Positions 21,101 to 33,834 of a stretch of DNA of 64,000 nt are shown piece by piece. The notes under the pieces were generated by a model, which saw only the letters and a program-made list of their open reading frames with translations, did no database searches and was not told where the DNA came from. Made by a program: the position numbers and the translations under genes. The first letter of the stretch is position 1. Each line of letters opens with the position of its first letter. The DNA is from Bufo bufo (taxonomy: Eukaryota > Chordata > Amphibia > Anura > Bufonidae), in NCBI RefSeq assembly GCF_905171765.1, contig NC_053391.1:110024644-110088643 (forward strand), in the 5' to 3' direction.

Positions 21101-22492
21101 GATTTTATATTCTGATCCATTGGCCAAGTCAGATCTCAGTTTCTCAAGGTAGAATACAATTCTAGACATTGAAATGTATTAAAGTGTGCAAAGTTGGCAC
21201 ATGTATAAGCTCTTTATAGCATATTATTTTAGCAGGTACGGTAATATTATTTGAACACTCTAACATTTTTATGATTTATATTGTGGAATTATTTAGGCAT
21301 TGTTATTTTTATGGAAGTAAAACTTACCACTTCCTTCCAAAAAGCTACATAAATTTTCCTCTCAAGAATTTTCTCTGGTCTGCTAGAAAGCTGTAGGTCA
21401 CTTCCATGGGACACATTAGGCAAGTTTAATTGCATTGATTTTACACCGATTGATAAAAAATAAAGCACCAAAGGGAATTGTTGAAATGGAATGAAACTTT
21501 GTATGTGTGAATGTAATGATGATATATGTAAGTGATTACAATATTAGAGCAAAAGTATAAGTTTATTGGTGGAAAACTGTACAGTTGAAAGGAGGTCTAG
21601 TACCTTGCTGGGCCACCTCCAGCCTGGATACAAGATGAGATATGATTGGACATGGGAGCATACAGGTTCTATATGGTATCCTGCAGCACATTTGCCCACA
21701 GATGTTGCAGCTGAGCCTGTTTATCCTGCTCACTGGTAGGTTGCTGAAGCAGGTGTCCAATAATTGCTCAATTGGCGATACATCTGCCTACTAGTCAGGC
21801 CAATGAAGTGTTTCAATCTGGCAGAGACATTCCTGGGGAACCCTTGCTGTGTATGGGTGAGCATTTTCCTGCTGAAAAATTCCATTTGGAAGCCTTACCA
21901 TGAGAGGCAGTACATGTGGCCACAGGATGTCCTGTACATATCACTGAGCTGTTAGTGTCCCTCATATCACTACTAGGGGTGAGTGACTGTCATATGTGAT
22001 GGCGCTTCAGATCATCAAACCAGCAGTTGGGGCACCTAGTCACTCCACAGCAAAGGCATGCTCACCAAGAGGCCTCCAAACTCCAACCCAACCATGATGG
22101 GAATCCAAACAGAACCTGGATTCTTAGCTAATTTAGTAACTTGATTTGTACCTAAGGTTCCAGTTTGTAGCAGTCCAGGTTTCCTATGCACAACTTCACT
22201 GCAAACAAAAGCCACAGTGGCTGCATGTCAATAGCAGGACACATAATGAGCTCAGTGACCATCAAATAGTCCGGGCTGAGACAGAGGTGTGAAAAAATAA
22301 TCCTCTCTACTGGTGGATCTACTGGGTCATCCAGAGTCTATTTGCCATGTAACCACTGCTCCCAACAACTGCTAACAGGTAGGTCACATCAGCCCAGATG
22401 GTGGGCAAGTCATAAAAACTACCATAGTGCTTCTCTCAATCCAATCATGAGCCCCCTCTCAAAGTCTGTCAATTGGGCTTCAAGTGTTTTGT
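21099..22492. other. No gene; old repeat from about 21480
   Basis: 21480-22480 (GAAACTTTGTATGTGTG, CACATTTGCCCACAGATGTTGC) reads like an old multi-copy element I have met in other vertebrate repeats, but I cannot name it or find ends. No intact frame. Confidence 0.35.
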
Positions 22493-22989
22493 AGAGGTGC
22501 AGTGTCCTGAAATCCACTGCAAAGCACTGAAAGTGTTAATGTCACTGTATTTCATGCATCATATTCATTTACTACATGTCTACTTGTCAGATAAGGCTGT
22601 ATAGGGAGTGGACAGTCCCAAGTGACTAGGCAGGGCTGGCTCCATCCTTCCACTCAGGAGGAAATAGAAATAGAGAGAGTCTAATATTGGCCTCAGACAA
22701 GTAAACTTTTCAGAGGAGCTAGGAGCGGAACTTTCCAGAAAAGACTGTAACTCTGCGGCTCATACACTGTTTATGTGCTAGTCCTCAGAAAAGAAATATA
22801 CAAACGTTTTAGCAGTCAAAAAAGGGATTGTGGACTACTTTGACATAGAAGGTAATTGCCTCTACCCTGGCTATGGCCTCCTCTGAATTTAGAGGGAACA
22901 ATTTAAACTACAGGCTGCCCATCATAGCTAAAGGACAGGAAAGGCCCTCTGTTCAAAGACTGTATTGCCTTGAGAATATCATGGATATG

Positions 22990-23028
<39 letters not shown>

Positions 23029-23390
23029 GGAGATAAAGAAAGTGCACCCTTTTAGGCTGGTAAAAGTAAAGATTGTACTGCCTGATTATAAGAGAAAAAC
23101 TAACCTCCATATACAACCTTGAAAAGTATTGTGTCAACTGTAAAGACTACATTTTATGTATCCAGTGCTTGTGGAAATCACCTGCTGACTGACTTCAGTA
23201 ACGTACTGTGGATTTGTTGCACCAAAACCTGGTCTCATCATTGTACTGCACTACACTACAGTGTACTTCATCATTTTCACTGCATGGCCTGAGGAGGAGC
23301 TGGGGAGGACAACCACCACGGCAACTACAAATCCCATCAGTACTTCTACTCCTATCCTCTCCATTTCCTCACTAGGCCGCTGCAGAGGCA
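22493..23390. repeat. Possible solo LTR (uncertain)
   Basis: The stretch TGTAGAGGTGCAGTGTCCTG to GGCCGCTGCA begins TG and ends CA, and has the promoter-like, CT-rich 3' part of an LTR. No second copy and no convincing target duplication are seen, so the call rests on texture only. An (AT)17 run lies at 22993-23026. Confidence 0.25.
22993..23026. repeat. (AT)n microsatellite
   Basis: 17 AT units. Confidence 0.95.
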
Positions 23391-23494
23391 TGTTTAGCAG
23401 TCAATGATCTCTCACCAACTGATACACTACCCCAAAGTAACCTCTGAGAGCCTTTTTATAGCACTGCAGGGGAAGCGATTTTATGCTGTCTTGT

Positions 23495-23840
23495 GGGTAC
23501 ATTTATTAAGGCCGGTGTTTTAGATTCTGGTGGTGTATCCGCCGGTGTTATGAAGATGCACAGGCCTCTCCATAACTTTGGAGCAACTAGCACCAGTTCA
23601 AAATGTAAGACAGCTTCCTTGCTGTCTTACATCTAGACCATTTTCTACACCTAAAACAGGCGTAGAAAATGTTGAATGAGATGGACCTTCCGGCCTGTCC
23701 CCTTCCCCGCCCACGCCATGCCCACAATTTTAGAATTGGCATTATCGGGAAGAAATCGCAGATAGTGGTGACCATTACGCCGCCATCTGCACCTGAAATA
23801 CGCCTAATTTAGGCGTATTTCAGTATAGTAAATGACCCCC
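23495..23840. mobile_element. MITE with GGGTCATTTAYTAA-type ends
   Basis: Left end GGGTACATTTATTAAGGCC, right end AGTATAGTAAATGACCCCC. The interior has ACCATTTTCTACACCTAAAA and GGCGTAGAAAATG, shared with the copy at 51139-51496. Another copy is at 47977-48275. Confidence 0.75.
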
Positions 23841-24056
23841 AAGTGTTTAATCAGACCATGCCTGTAATGATTTGCAATCTGCCTGAGATAAAACTACATG
23901 CAGAGTTTTGCACCAATCCAACATTTCTATCTAGGTACGTTATTTTTTTGGTTTGTCAATGAGTGTATAATACACAAAACAATGGCTGAGGCTTCAGATC
24001 AATCATGATACAGACACTATCTGGATAAGGTTATACACCACTGATTTATTTGACTA

Positions 24057-24240
24057 AGGCTTCGTTCACATCACTGTTCAGCCTTTCCGTTCTCCTGCTC
24101 TATTTAGGAGCAGGAGAACGTAAAGGACGGAGAAGGCACATAACTGAGCCGAACCGATCCTAAGGACCCCATAGACTATAATGGGGTCCGTTATGTTTCC
24201 GCTCAGAAGATGATTTTGGAGCGGGAAAAAAAAAACGTTA
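24057..24240. repeat. Half of a GCACACG/TTCACATC-type fold-back MITE
   Basis: Left end AAGGCTTCGTTCACATCACT with an internal hairpin CTCCTGCTC...GAGCAGGAG. No matching right end follows, so it is truncated. Confidence 0.5.
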
Positions 24241-24841
24241 GACTAAGAACTGTCAGTTCATATATTTGGAAGGTCAATGTTGAGCTCTTTTTGAGGGTTT
24301 TTGAATATTTGCCCATAGAGCTGTCTGTATGGGAATAAGAACATGTTCTCATGCTCTCTTGTAGGATTTTAGCCATATTTACTAAATTCTGGAAAAAAAC
24401 ACTTTAAATTACTTAATTTTTACTTAGTTATCATGGATAAATGAATGTTTCTTTATGATGAGCACGGTGTCTTTGTAATTCTTTTGAAAGCTCTGTATTT
24501 CGTACAGCCCATAGAATAGTTCTCTTACGTGTGTCCTATATTTTCAGATTTCCACGTTTCTTTTGTGCACCCTACAAATAGAAGGACATGTGATAGCATT
24601 TATTGGAACATGTTGTTCCACTCTATGCCTCTGCTGTTCCTCACAGCTCTGCACAGTCCTCAGCCTGTGGTCTTAAGTATTTAATTAAAACCACTTAGCA
24701 GCTATTAGGAATGAAAACAGTATTCTACCTCTGTGCGCTGCTAACTCAGAAACATAATTATGTCGCGCATTGATCAGTTCACCCCCCCCGGGCGATGTTT
24801 ACTGCTTGTGTTTTTCTTAGCCATGGGTTACATATGTTTCT

Positions 24842-25004
24842 GAGGCTGGAATCACACTTGCAGTTTTTGATGAAATTTTTAGAGCCAAAGCCAGAAGTGT
24901 CTCCAGCAAGAAGGGGACATATCAGTCCCGTCTTTATATTTCTCATCCTTTTTTCCTAGTTTCGACTCAAAAATCTGCACCCAAACATGTGTGATTCAAG
25001 CCTG
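24842..25004. mobile_element. Short MITE with AGGCTGGAATCACAC ends
   Basis: Ends AGGCTGGAATCACACTTG and ACATGTGTGATTCAAGCCT are imperfect inverted repeats about 160 bp apart. Confidence 0.55.
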
Positions 25005-26825
25005 TCTCTATAGCCAATGACAAGTAACAGCAGTCAACTGTCACATAATCCACATCGTCCAATAACTGAAGGATTACGAGAACACAGTATATAGCAACAT
25101 GGGGCGGTTCTGCTTCATTTGCAATTCTGTTTTCACTTAAGACTCAATGTTTGGTCCTCATTTGATCCGTATTTTTTGCAGATTGGGTATGTGGACCCAT
25201 TTATTTCAAAGGGGCCGCAAAAGATGTGGACAACACACGATGCCCCCCAAAAAAGATAGAACATGTCCTATTCTTTTCCATTTTGCAGACATGGATAGGA
25301 CATTTCTATTGAAGTGAAAAAGAAAATGGCAGCATACACATAGCCGGGATCCGAGTTTTGCGAAGTCATATTCTAAAGACCAAAGGCGCTGTGCAGGCTA
25401 GGCACCTGTACTACTGTTCTTCGGAAGAAAGGGCCCCACTCCCCATCATGCCTCTGAATCAGCTCTACAGGCAGTAGGCCGCCACCTGATTCACTCCGTT
25501 TTATCAGTTAACCACTTGTGGACAGTATGAGAACCGTCTGCGTAGTGGCAAAGTCTGCCTTTGCTAAAGACTTGTTTGTAGTCTGGAGCGAACCAAATTG
25601 TCAATACAAAAAGGGAGCCATGGTGTCATGGCACATAAATATACACAGTAAAATAGATCTCACCTGTATAAAGGTGACTGTGGTATATTCCAAGAAACGT
25701 CTGGAAAGTCAGGAGACTGGAGGTCGATCTAACGGCTTCAACAGATGACACCTTTAAAAGAAAGAAAGATCCATTACTGGAGCACAGATCAGAAATATTA
25801 ATAAAAATCATTATACAAATAATCAATTATTAAATAATAAATAAAATTGTGATTCTTTATTTAATAAGTTAAGAGCTTACTTAATTTAATATATTATCAT
25901 CGGGCCTATGACACCATCTCAGAGTTAGGGAAAATGCCAAGCCATTAGTCGTGCATGCTGGGAATTTTATTATGATCCGTGGGCTTCCAGTAGCCAGTAT
26001 GCCAATGATGCTACATTTATCCTCTGTTTTAGAGACTCGGGATTACTAATCCAGATTTATTAATCCTAAAGATGAAAAAAATGTAACCCGGCTCTCTAGA
26101 CCTGCACCACAGTTATCACAGGGGCTCAGGCAGTTAGATAACTTTGGTGCAGGGATAGGCACTTTTCCCTAACTCTATACTAACTATTGATTGGTTACTC
26201 TGAGACAGATTTTTATGACATAATTTTGGTGCAATTTTAGCACAAAATGGTGCAAATTAGGCCCTGTTCCTTTCCTGTGATGCTCCACTCTTTTCCACTG
26301 AGCCTCCTCCCCCTTGCCGAGATAAAATGTAGAATGCCCCAGATTGCACCACTTGTTAGACATCTTTTTGGCACAGTCACATTAGTAAATCTGGGCTATT
26401 GTACTGGATTACAACTGTAAACCCAAAAATGTTTTATACTCTATGTCTCATCACCCATTATTATAACATCTTATTCTCATTAATTAGAAACTCCTTTTGT
26501 TTTACCTGGAGATAAACTGGCATCAGAGGTGTCTGCCAGCATCCTTCTGCATATCCCAGCCCCAATAAATACACATACGTGTTAAGCTGAGCCGGACGTG
26601 TATAAATATGGTGGCGTTGTAAGAGAACCAGGAATGAACATTTGGCCAAAAGCCATTGACTACATATGGCTGCCCTTAGACATCTCTAAGACTTCTACAG
26701 TGCTGCACTTATACTGTTTTATCTCAGAATATCAAATTGACCATAGACTAAAGACTAGAGCAATCATAATCCACAGCTATAGCAGTGGCTGCTATGTAGG
26801 AGATAGAAACACCAGGGGCTCTCTT
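25005..26825. other. No gene; decayed repeat pieces
   Basis: 25140-25370 has CCGTATTTTTTGCAGATTGG- and TGGACCCATTTATTTC-type pieces of the fold-back family. 26020-26400 has a GGTGCAAATTAGGC stretch near an old MITE end (TTAGTAAATCTGGGC). No supported coding. Confidence 0.4.
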
Positions 26826-26965
26826 AAAGGGCTTGTCTCACTTCAGCAAATGGCATTTATCATGTAGAGAAAGTTGAAACAAGGCACTAACTAATGTATT
26901 GGGATTGTCCATATTGCTTCTTTTTTGCTGGCTTGATTAATTTTTCTATCACATTATACAGTGTC

Positions 26966-27847
26966 CCGGAGCTGTTCTCATTACTGGAGTTTGAATTTTG
27001 GCCTCAGAGGGGGGTGCGCTACCTTACCCAACTATATGATAAAGGCCTATTTAGAACCTTTAATAGTTTGAAACAGGAATTTAATTTGCCCCAGCGTTGT
27101 TTGTATAGATATCTTTAACTCAGGCATGCCTGTCAGGCTCAGTTTGGTAGAGAACCTTTAAAACTGGAGTGTGGTACAGTTGAGGCAGCGATTAGGAGGG
27201 TTCCGTTGGTCAAACCAGTGTCGACCCTGTATGCATCGTTGATGGCGTTGCAGGACTCCCCCCTAGACAGGGCATTTGTTAGGTGGAAAAGGGACATTGA
27301 AGGTTTGGAAGATGTTCATGTTAAAGAATCTAGCTGTACATGGAGATCTACAGTGGTAAGTGCTAGGGATCAGTTAATTCAAGTTAAATGGCTTCATAGA
27401 ATTTACTATACTCCTGTGAGGCTATTTAAAATGGGTAAATTGCCGAACCCTCCTTGTACAAGATGTGGACATGAAAACGGTTGTCTTATACACATGGTTT
27501 GGCAGTGTCCGATTATTCATGGCTTCTGGGAAGAAATCCATAAATATCTTAATGACAAACTAGGCTTTCCTAACGTCTGTACTGAGCTCACTAGTCTGTT
27601 GGGAGTAGCCAACGAGATTGTTCCAACCAAATTTGGCAGGAAGCTTTATAGAATACTCTTATATTATGCTAGGAAAACTATCCTTCTCAACTGGAAACCT
27701 CCTAAGAATCCTACTGTGCAACAATGGGTACATCTAGTTAATGCTGATCTTGAATTATACAAGTTTGTGTTTGAGAGAAGAGGGACCCCTGATCGCTTCA
27801 TGAACATATGGGACCCCTGGATTGGAGCCCAGACTCTAGTACCATAG
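26966..27847 (+). pseudogene. Tx1/L1-type LINE ORF2 C-terminal region
   Basis: One frame from the insertion junction to the stop at 27845, interrupted by a single TAA at 27116-27118 in the context RYL*LRHAC, probably from a CAA codon. The 213-codon part after it carries the CCHC-like motif found at the end of L1-superfamily ORF2 proteins: C-T-R-C-G-H with H-M-V-W-Q-C about 12 residues later. It also has IQVKWLHRIYYTP before it and the closing WDPWIGAQ. The reverse transcriptase itself lies upstream and was lost by truncation. One stop in about 290 codons suggests a fairly young insertion. Confidence 0.88.
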
Positions 27848-28123
27848 ATGACTGAAAGACTGTTCTGACCAATGAAGGCGTGTGTGAATGTGTGTGCGTG
27901 TGTGCAGTACTTTGAATCTTCCTTAGGATTGATATCTTGGGTACTGTTCATCCTGAAAGTGATATCTTTTTCTTCTGTCCCGAACTTGGGTCATGAGGAA
28001 CTGTTATGATGGATCCCATGTATTTGATTTGTACTTGACTCAATTGATGATTGTCTGTATTTGATGTGTTCGTTATGCTTTTTGCTAAATTAATAAATAA
28101 AAAGATACTATTAAAAAAAAAAA
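26966..28123 (+). mobile_element. 5'-truncated Tx1/L1-type LINE with poly(A) and 15-bp target duplication
   Basis: 1158 bp ending in a poly(A) tail (28113-28123). A perfect 15-bp duplication, ACATTATACAGTGTC, lies at 26951-26965 and 28124-28138. This is the signature of target-primed reverse transcription. It carries only the C-terminal part of ORF2 and the 3' UTR, which includes a GT-rich run near 27880-27905. Confidence 0.93.
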
Positions 28124-28465
28124 ACATTATACAGTGTCGTTTCCATGGTTATGACCACCACACAATCCATCAGTGATGGTCGTGCTTGCACACTATAGGA
28201 AAAAGTGCAGGTCTCTCTGGTGGCCGGGACCGCGGGAGTGCACATAGATAGGCTACTGTTTTTTACTATAGTGTGCAAGCACGGCCATCACTGATGGATA
28301 GCAAGGTGGTTGTAACCATGGAAACGAGCTGTGTATAATGTGATTTGAAAAATAAATCAAGCCAGCAAAGGAGGCAATATGGACAATCACAATACATTAG
28401 TGAGTGCCTTGTATTAACTTCCTCTACATAATAAATGGTGTTTGCTGAAGCGAGACAACCCCTTT

Positions 28466-29108
28466 GAGGGCTTTTACTTATTTGAACTTGGCAACAATAG
28501 AATTGTGAACTAGTTTATAATTACATTAGCATTACATTACCCCTGAAGGCCAGATAGAGCGGGTCTCCCCTATGAAGTTCATAGAGGGCATATGAACAGA
28601 GTTTGTCTCATCCAGGATATCCTTTTAATAATTTTGTCCGGGAGGCACCAAACCATAAATGGTTCAGCACTAAACACTGCCTAATGGATTTCCCCATCAT
28701 TTCTTCTACCTTCCTGGTAAACACCAAGATAAGGCACTTGTAGTATTTCTTATATGCCTCGAGTAGCTGTGCTAAGTCAATACCTCTGTGTGGCAGTCAT
28801 TATGATGGAGACAGCTTATGGTTCTGGTCTTAATATTTTACATTTCTGTCACAGACCAACTGTTTTCCAGCTTTTTTTTCCATATTAATAAAATTTGTTA
28901 GAGCCAGTTGATGCAGTCATCTCCCAGATGTATTAGTACTGACTCCTTAGATTGCTGTAAAGATGTGTTACTGTCCTAAAAGCATTTTTGTAGTTTACAT
29001 TTTTTTTTAGCCACAATCTAAAAGTCAGGAATGACAGATTATGCTTGGTTAGGGATTCTCACAAATTTCAAACAACACTACAGAGACATAAATTTCCATC
29101 AAGCCACT
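28466..29108. other. No gene recognised
   Basis: Anonymous DNA without repeats I can pair. Confidence 0.45.
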
Positions 29109-29116
29109 GTTATGTG

Positions 29117-31362
29117 CAGGGCCCGCTCCAGGTTCATGTGGGCCCTTGGGCGATAAATCCCAGTGGGCCCCCTTGAGGCATTTTTGTACATTTACATGTC
29201 CCTCTGTGGCTCCCACATGGTATAATGACCACCAGTGGCCCCTATACAGTATAATGACCACTAGTGGCCCTTCACACAGTATAATACCCCCCAATGCCCC
29301 CAACACAGTATAATGATCCCCAGTGGCCCCACACACAATATAATGACCCCACAGTGGCCCTCCATTCAGAATAATAACCCCCAGTGGCCCCCACACTGGG
29401 GGTTATACTGTATGGAGGGGCACTGGGGGTCATTATACTGTATGGTGGTCACTGGGGGTCATTATATTGAATGGGGGCTCTGGTGGTCATCATACTGAAT
29501 GGAGGGTCATTGGGGATCATTATGCTAAATGGGGGGCACTGGGGGTCATTATATTGTGTAAGGGGCCCTCACAGTGTAATGAGCCCCCAGTGGCCCCCTC
29601 ACATACCTATCATTGCTGGAGTGCAGGGGAGCCGGAGGTCTTGTCATTCACTAACCGCAGCTCCTTGCGCTCCTTCTCTCCTTCGGCCTGCTGCAGCAGT
29701 GAGACACATGTCATGACATCACCCCTGAGTTGGGCCTTTAGGAGAGAAGGAGCTGTGCAGTGATTTAGCTAGAACTCACTGGGCCCCACAGAAAACTTTA
29801 ATACGTCCCCCCGCCCTCCCAGTGGGTTTACATCATGTTTTTCCTATCGGTTTGATGTATACAAATGTGCAGCACTCCACATTTTCTGTATCCTGCAGAG
29901 TCCAGTAAAAAATGCACACGTTAACGTATATGTTTTTTTACAATGGAACTGTATGATGAACGGACGCCAATGTACGGCATCAGTCTGAGGCATCTGTTAA
30001 CGTATATATTTTTGGTATGCATTAAATGGGTGGCAAAAATAGGATGTGAACCCAGCCTTAGTGTCAGAATAAGCACCAGTACATAGCGGAGCTGCCTGGT
30101 GGAGAAGAGAGGCCGCCATGTACTGACAGAGCGCTATCTGGTCCTGGTTGTCAGGGGTAAGGACTGTGTTTCCCAAGGATCATTTATCTACTGGGAAATA
30201 CAGGACACAGTAGAATCTATATAATATAAAGTATATACTAGAATCTATATACTATAAAGATATTAGCCCTACCCCCGAATAATAATACAATTAGGGGGAA
30301 ATGGATTATATAGAAATAGGTCTATATTAAGCGTATTTCTGACACAGATATGGCGCAAAGGTCCTTAGTACTGCAATCTGCATCTTTTTCCCACTCATGC
30401 CAGGTCTAAAAAATGTGGCGTGGGCAGGGAAAGGGATACAGTTATGGCCATACAGTTATTGGATAACACCCTCTGTACAGTGACCGGATAACACCACCAT
30501 ACAGTGACTGGATAACACCGCCATACAGTGACTGGATAAAAGGGTATAAGAGGGCACAGTATAGGGAATGACTAGGAGCACTGTACAGGGTGTGGTAAGA
30601 GGGCACAATGCAGGGTATAAGGGGGCACAGTACGGGGTGGGTGGCACAGAACAGGCTCGGGGGGCACAGTCACATGACCCTGTGACGTTAGAAGGTCCTT
30701 ATGGTGAATGTGGTTCAGACGCCACCATAATGAGAGGCAGAGGAGTGAGACAGGGGCACAGGGCCCTGGATGGACAGGAGATGTATACACAGCAAGTAGG
30801 TGGAAGGGGCTCTGAGGGGGATTCATACAAGAAGTAGTGGCAGGAGGTCTGTGCTGTGCAGGGCAGCAACAGGAGATAGGAGGGTGGAACAGGAGCTCTT
30901 GATGCATGAGGGAGGAAAGGAAACAGAAGGGGATCCATGAGGATGAGATAGGACAGGATATGGGGGGAGGGCAGGTGTGATGAGGCAAACAGCTTAATGA
31001 AGCAGTAAAACAACTAAATAGCATGAATCAGCATCATGCAGCAGCTGGAAGAGCCCCCTTCCCTCCCACAGAGAAGACACAGTCACAGTGCAGACTCACT
31101 GACAAACTCTGCCTATCTGAAGCTGGTAAGGTAACCTGCTGCTCTGCTAAATGGAGTGAAGAGGGGGCGTGTCTGAAGCTCTGCAGCAGCCGGCCTCATG
31201 TGACTCAGAGGGCCCATCAGAGGGGTACTGCGTAAAGGAAATGACAGCAATGAGAGCTTCCATCTGTATTGATGGAAGTGCTCATAGCAGCTCAGTGAGC
31301 CCCCTCAGGAGCAGTGGGCCTCGGCATTTGCCCGGGTTGGCCGGGTGCTGACTCCGGCCCTG
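29117..31362. mobile_element. 2.2-kb non-autonomous element with hAT hallmarks
   Basis: Ends CAGGGCCCGCTCCAGG and CCGGCCCTG are short inverted repeats of the CAGGG type common in hAT elements. A perfect 8-bp target duplication, GTTATGTG, lies at 29109-29116 and 31363-31370. The interior has no transposase. It holds an inverted minisatellite (29208-29572), a second tandem array (30440-30540) with about 28-bp units (ATACAGTGACTGGATAACAC), and a GC-rich 3' third. The 150-codon proline/serine-rich frame at 30572-31024 (minus) looks like low-complexity noise. Confidence 0.85.
29208..29572. repeat. Minisatellite that switches orientation
   Basis: About seven units of roughly 30 bp (AGTATAATGACC.CCAGTGG) run forward to about 29399, then about six units run as the reverse complement. 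The turn point is at 29385-29410. The array could fold into one long hairpin. Confidence 0.85.
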
Positions 31363-31370
31363 GTTATGTG

Positions 31371-32775
31371 TAAGTTCAAAGGACATTAAAAATACATGTG
31401 GCAGGGTATACAGATATAGAGTGGTATATAAGTGGTGCATAGATAAAGATGGCTAAACCAAGAAGCTTTTCTCCTCAGGTTCTTTGCAGTGTTATATATA
31501 AAGTTGTCCCTCAAGATACAATGTCCTCAGGATACAATATTTTCAACATACAATGGTCTATCCTGGGCCATCGTAATTTGAAACTAGACTCAACATCACC
31601 TCAGACTCATATCCAACCAATCAACATGGCCGTTTGTCTGGTAAAACACATGTATTGGTTGTCTAGTTTCTTCTCTTTACAGTACAGTGCGGTACGACAT
31701 AACCTGTACTGCCCTCTTTTTGCACCAAGATCAGCTGCTCCCTTGGATGTTAGGTGAGGGCGGCTCCATTTTATTTTTAAGGTACACTGTGTGCTATACA
31801 GAACCCTGAAGAAGCTCCTGTCCTCATCATAGAAAATGATTTACAGCTTCCAGCATCAATTCCTGGCTATTTCATATAAGGACTTGCTTTATCTGCTTAT
31901 TTTTCTTAAGTCTTCATTTTCTCTTATTTTGTATGGCATTTTGGGACTTTGGAACAAATTGCTAGCATGCGTTATGGACTCAAATTACAATGGTTTCAAC
32001 ATACAGTGGTTGCCAAGAAACAATTTAATATTGTAACTTGAGGGCCACTGTATATATAGAGATCCATCATTACAAATATATACAAGTTTATGGAGGTAAT
32101 TTATGGCCTTTGCACCAGAGAACTGTAAGCAAAAGAGTAGGGAATTTTTGTGCACAATATTTTGGGATTTTTTGGGGGGTGGAGGGGGTTCTATGTTGCT
32201 TATGGTGCTTAGTGGAACGCATGTGGCCTCCTGCAACCCAACAGATTTTTCTGAAATGTATGTGAGAAAGTGGCTTAAATTATAACAAATCTATACTAGC
32301 TCATAGCAGGTATAAATGAGATTTTATGGCACATGGGAGCTGTGTTGCAAATAACCGACTCTGGCTGCTACACAGTGAATGGAGCTGAGTACTTCTAGCA
32401 TCTGCACCAGAGTCTAGATCTACTGCAAAACAGTTGATTGTTGGGGGTGTCGGGAGTGGAAATCCTACCGATCTTATATTCATGACCTAGCCTAAAGATG
32501 GGTCATCAATAAGTAAAACCCGGACAACCCCTTTAAACTTTTCATATGAATTTAGGAAATATCTAGGAAGCTATTTTATCCTGAATTCCTGATCTGAAAT
32601 TTTGGCTATGTAATATTCACAGCAGATGAGTAACGGTCAGAACAATATAAGGCTAAATTGTACATAAAATACTAATTAAATCAAGTCAGTGGGCAGATTA
32701 TAATTGGGGGCTGACAGGTTGTAGGACCTGTTCAGAATGGTGGTACTTCTAATTGTTTCCATCAGGACATCTAAG
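31371..32775. other. No gene recognised
   Basis: Anonymous AT-rich sequence. A short scrap of the GGTCATCAAT...CCGGACAACCCCTTTAAA repeat lies at 32490-32540. Confidence 0.45.
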
Positions 32776-33096
32776 GCTACTTTCACACTAGCGTTTCTGT
32801 TTTCCGGTATTGAGATCCGTCTTAGGATCTCAATACCGTAGAAAAAAACTTCTGTTTTGTCCCCATTGATTATCAATTGGGACAAAACATAATTGAACAA
32901 AACGGAATGCTCCAAAATGCATTCCGTTCTGTTTGGTTGCATTCCCATACCGGAGTGCAAATCGCAGCATGCTGCGGTTATCTTTCTGTCATGGGATGCA
33001 GAGCAAAACGGATCCGGCATGACCCACAATGCAATGTTAAAGATAATACAAGCAAATCCGTTCATAATGGATGCAGATGTTTGTATTATCAGTAAC
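32776..33096 (+). mobile_element. Left part of a MITE split by the giant hAT element
   Basis: Starts GGCTACTTTCACACTAGCG and runs to TATCAGTAAC. The sequence resumes at 43313-43378 with TCAGTAACGGAAGCG and ends AACGCTAGCGTGAAAGTGGCC, the inverted terminus. The missing middle is exactly the hAT insertion. Confidence 0.8.
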
Positions 33097-33338
33097 TAGA
33101 GATGAGCGAATTTCTCCAAAATTCGATCCGGCCGGTTCGCCGAATTTTTACCAAAAAATTCGGTTCTATACAAATTTATTTGCGAATTGTGTTAAAAAAC
33201 GTCTATTTCCTGGCTGCAGAGAGCCTGTATAGTGGTGAAGAACACTGTGCCTTGCAGTATCATGCATATGGAGTCTGCTGTGGTAGTGAAACAATACTGT
33301 GAGTCAGTATGACATGCAGATGACAGGCATCGCTCTTA

Positions 33339-33834
33339 GGCTACTTTCACACTGCCTTTTCTGGGACCGCCTGTGAGATCCGTTTCAAGGCTCTCACAAG
33401 CGGCCCAAAACGGATCAGTTCAGCCCCAATGCATTCTGAATGGATAAGGATCCGCTCAGAATGCATCAGTTTGCCTCCGTTCAGCCTCCATTCCGCTCTG
33501 GAGGCGGACACCAAAACGCTGCAAGCAGCGAAACTGAGCCAAACGGATCCGTCCTGACTTACAATGTAAGTCAATGGGGACGGATCTGTTTTTACTGACA
33601 CAATATGGTGCTATTGAAAACAGATCCGCCTCCCATTGACTTTCAATGTAAGTCAAAACAGATCCGTTTGCATTATCATAAACAAAAAAACTAAAAAAAA
33701 TTTATTTATTTTTTTGTTCATTGTAATGCAAACGGATCCGTTCTGAACGGATACAAGGGTTTGCATTATAGGTGCGGATCCGTCTGTGCAGATACCAGAC
33801 AGATCCGCACCTAAACGCAGGTGTGAAAGTAGCA
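33339..33834. mobile_element. GGCTACTTTCACACT-type MITE inside the hAT element
   Basis: Ends GGCTACTTTCACACTGCC and ACGCAGGTGTGAAAGTAGC. The interior is built from AACGGATCCGT and CCATTGACTTTCAATGTAAG pieces shared with the split MITE at 32776. No coding. Confidence 0.8.

Larger units (their letters stand above)
26826..28465. mobile_element. Fold-back MITE split by a LINE
   Basis: The outer ends AAAGGGCTTGTCTCACTTCAG (left) and CTGAAGCGAGACAACCCCTTT (right) are inverted repeats. The arms continue inward (CCATATTGCTTCTTTTTTGC, TGCTGGCTTGATT) to the LINE junction at 26951, and a second hairpin (GCTTGCACACTATAG) lies at 28180-28290. Without the 1158-bp LINE and the duplicated target the MITE would be about 467 bp. 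Confidence 0.85.

Noticed and set aside
22493..23390. Solo LTR called with confidence
   Set aside because: Texture suggests an LTR, but there is no second copy, no target duplication and no firm ends. It is kept only as a low-confidence feature.
30572..31024. 150-codon serine/proline/cysteine-rich minus-strand frame
   Set aside because: Lies inside the non-autonomous hAT-like element over GC-skewed low-complexity DNA. Overlapping frames look equally good and no domain is seen.
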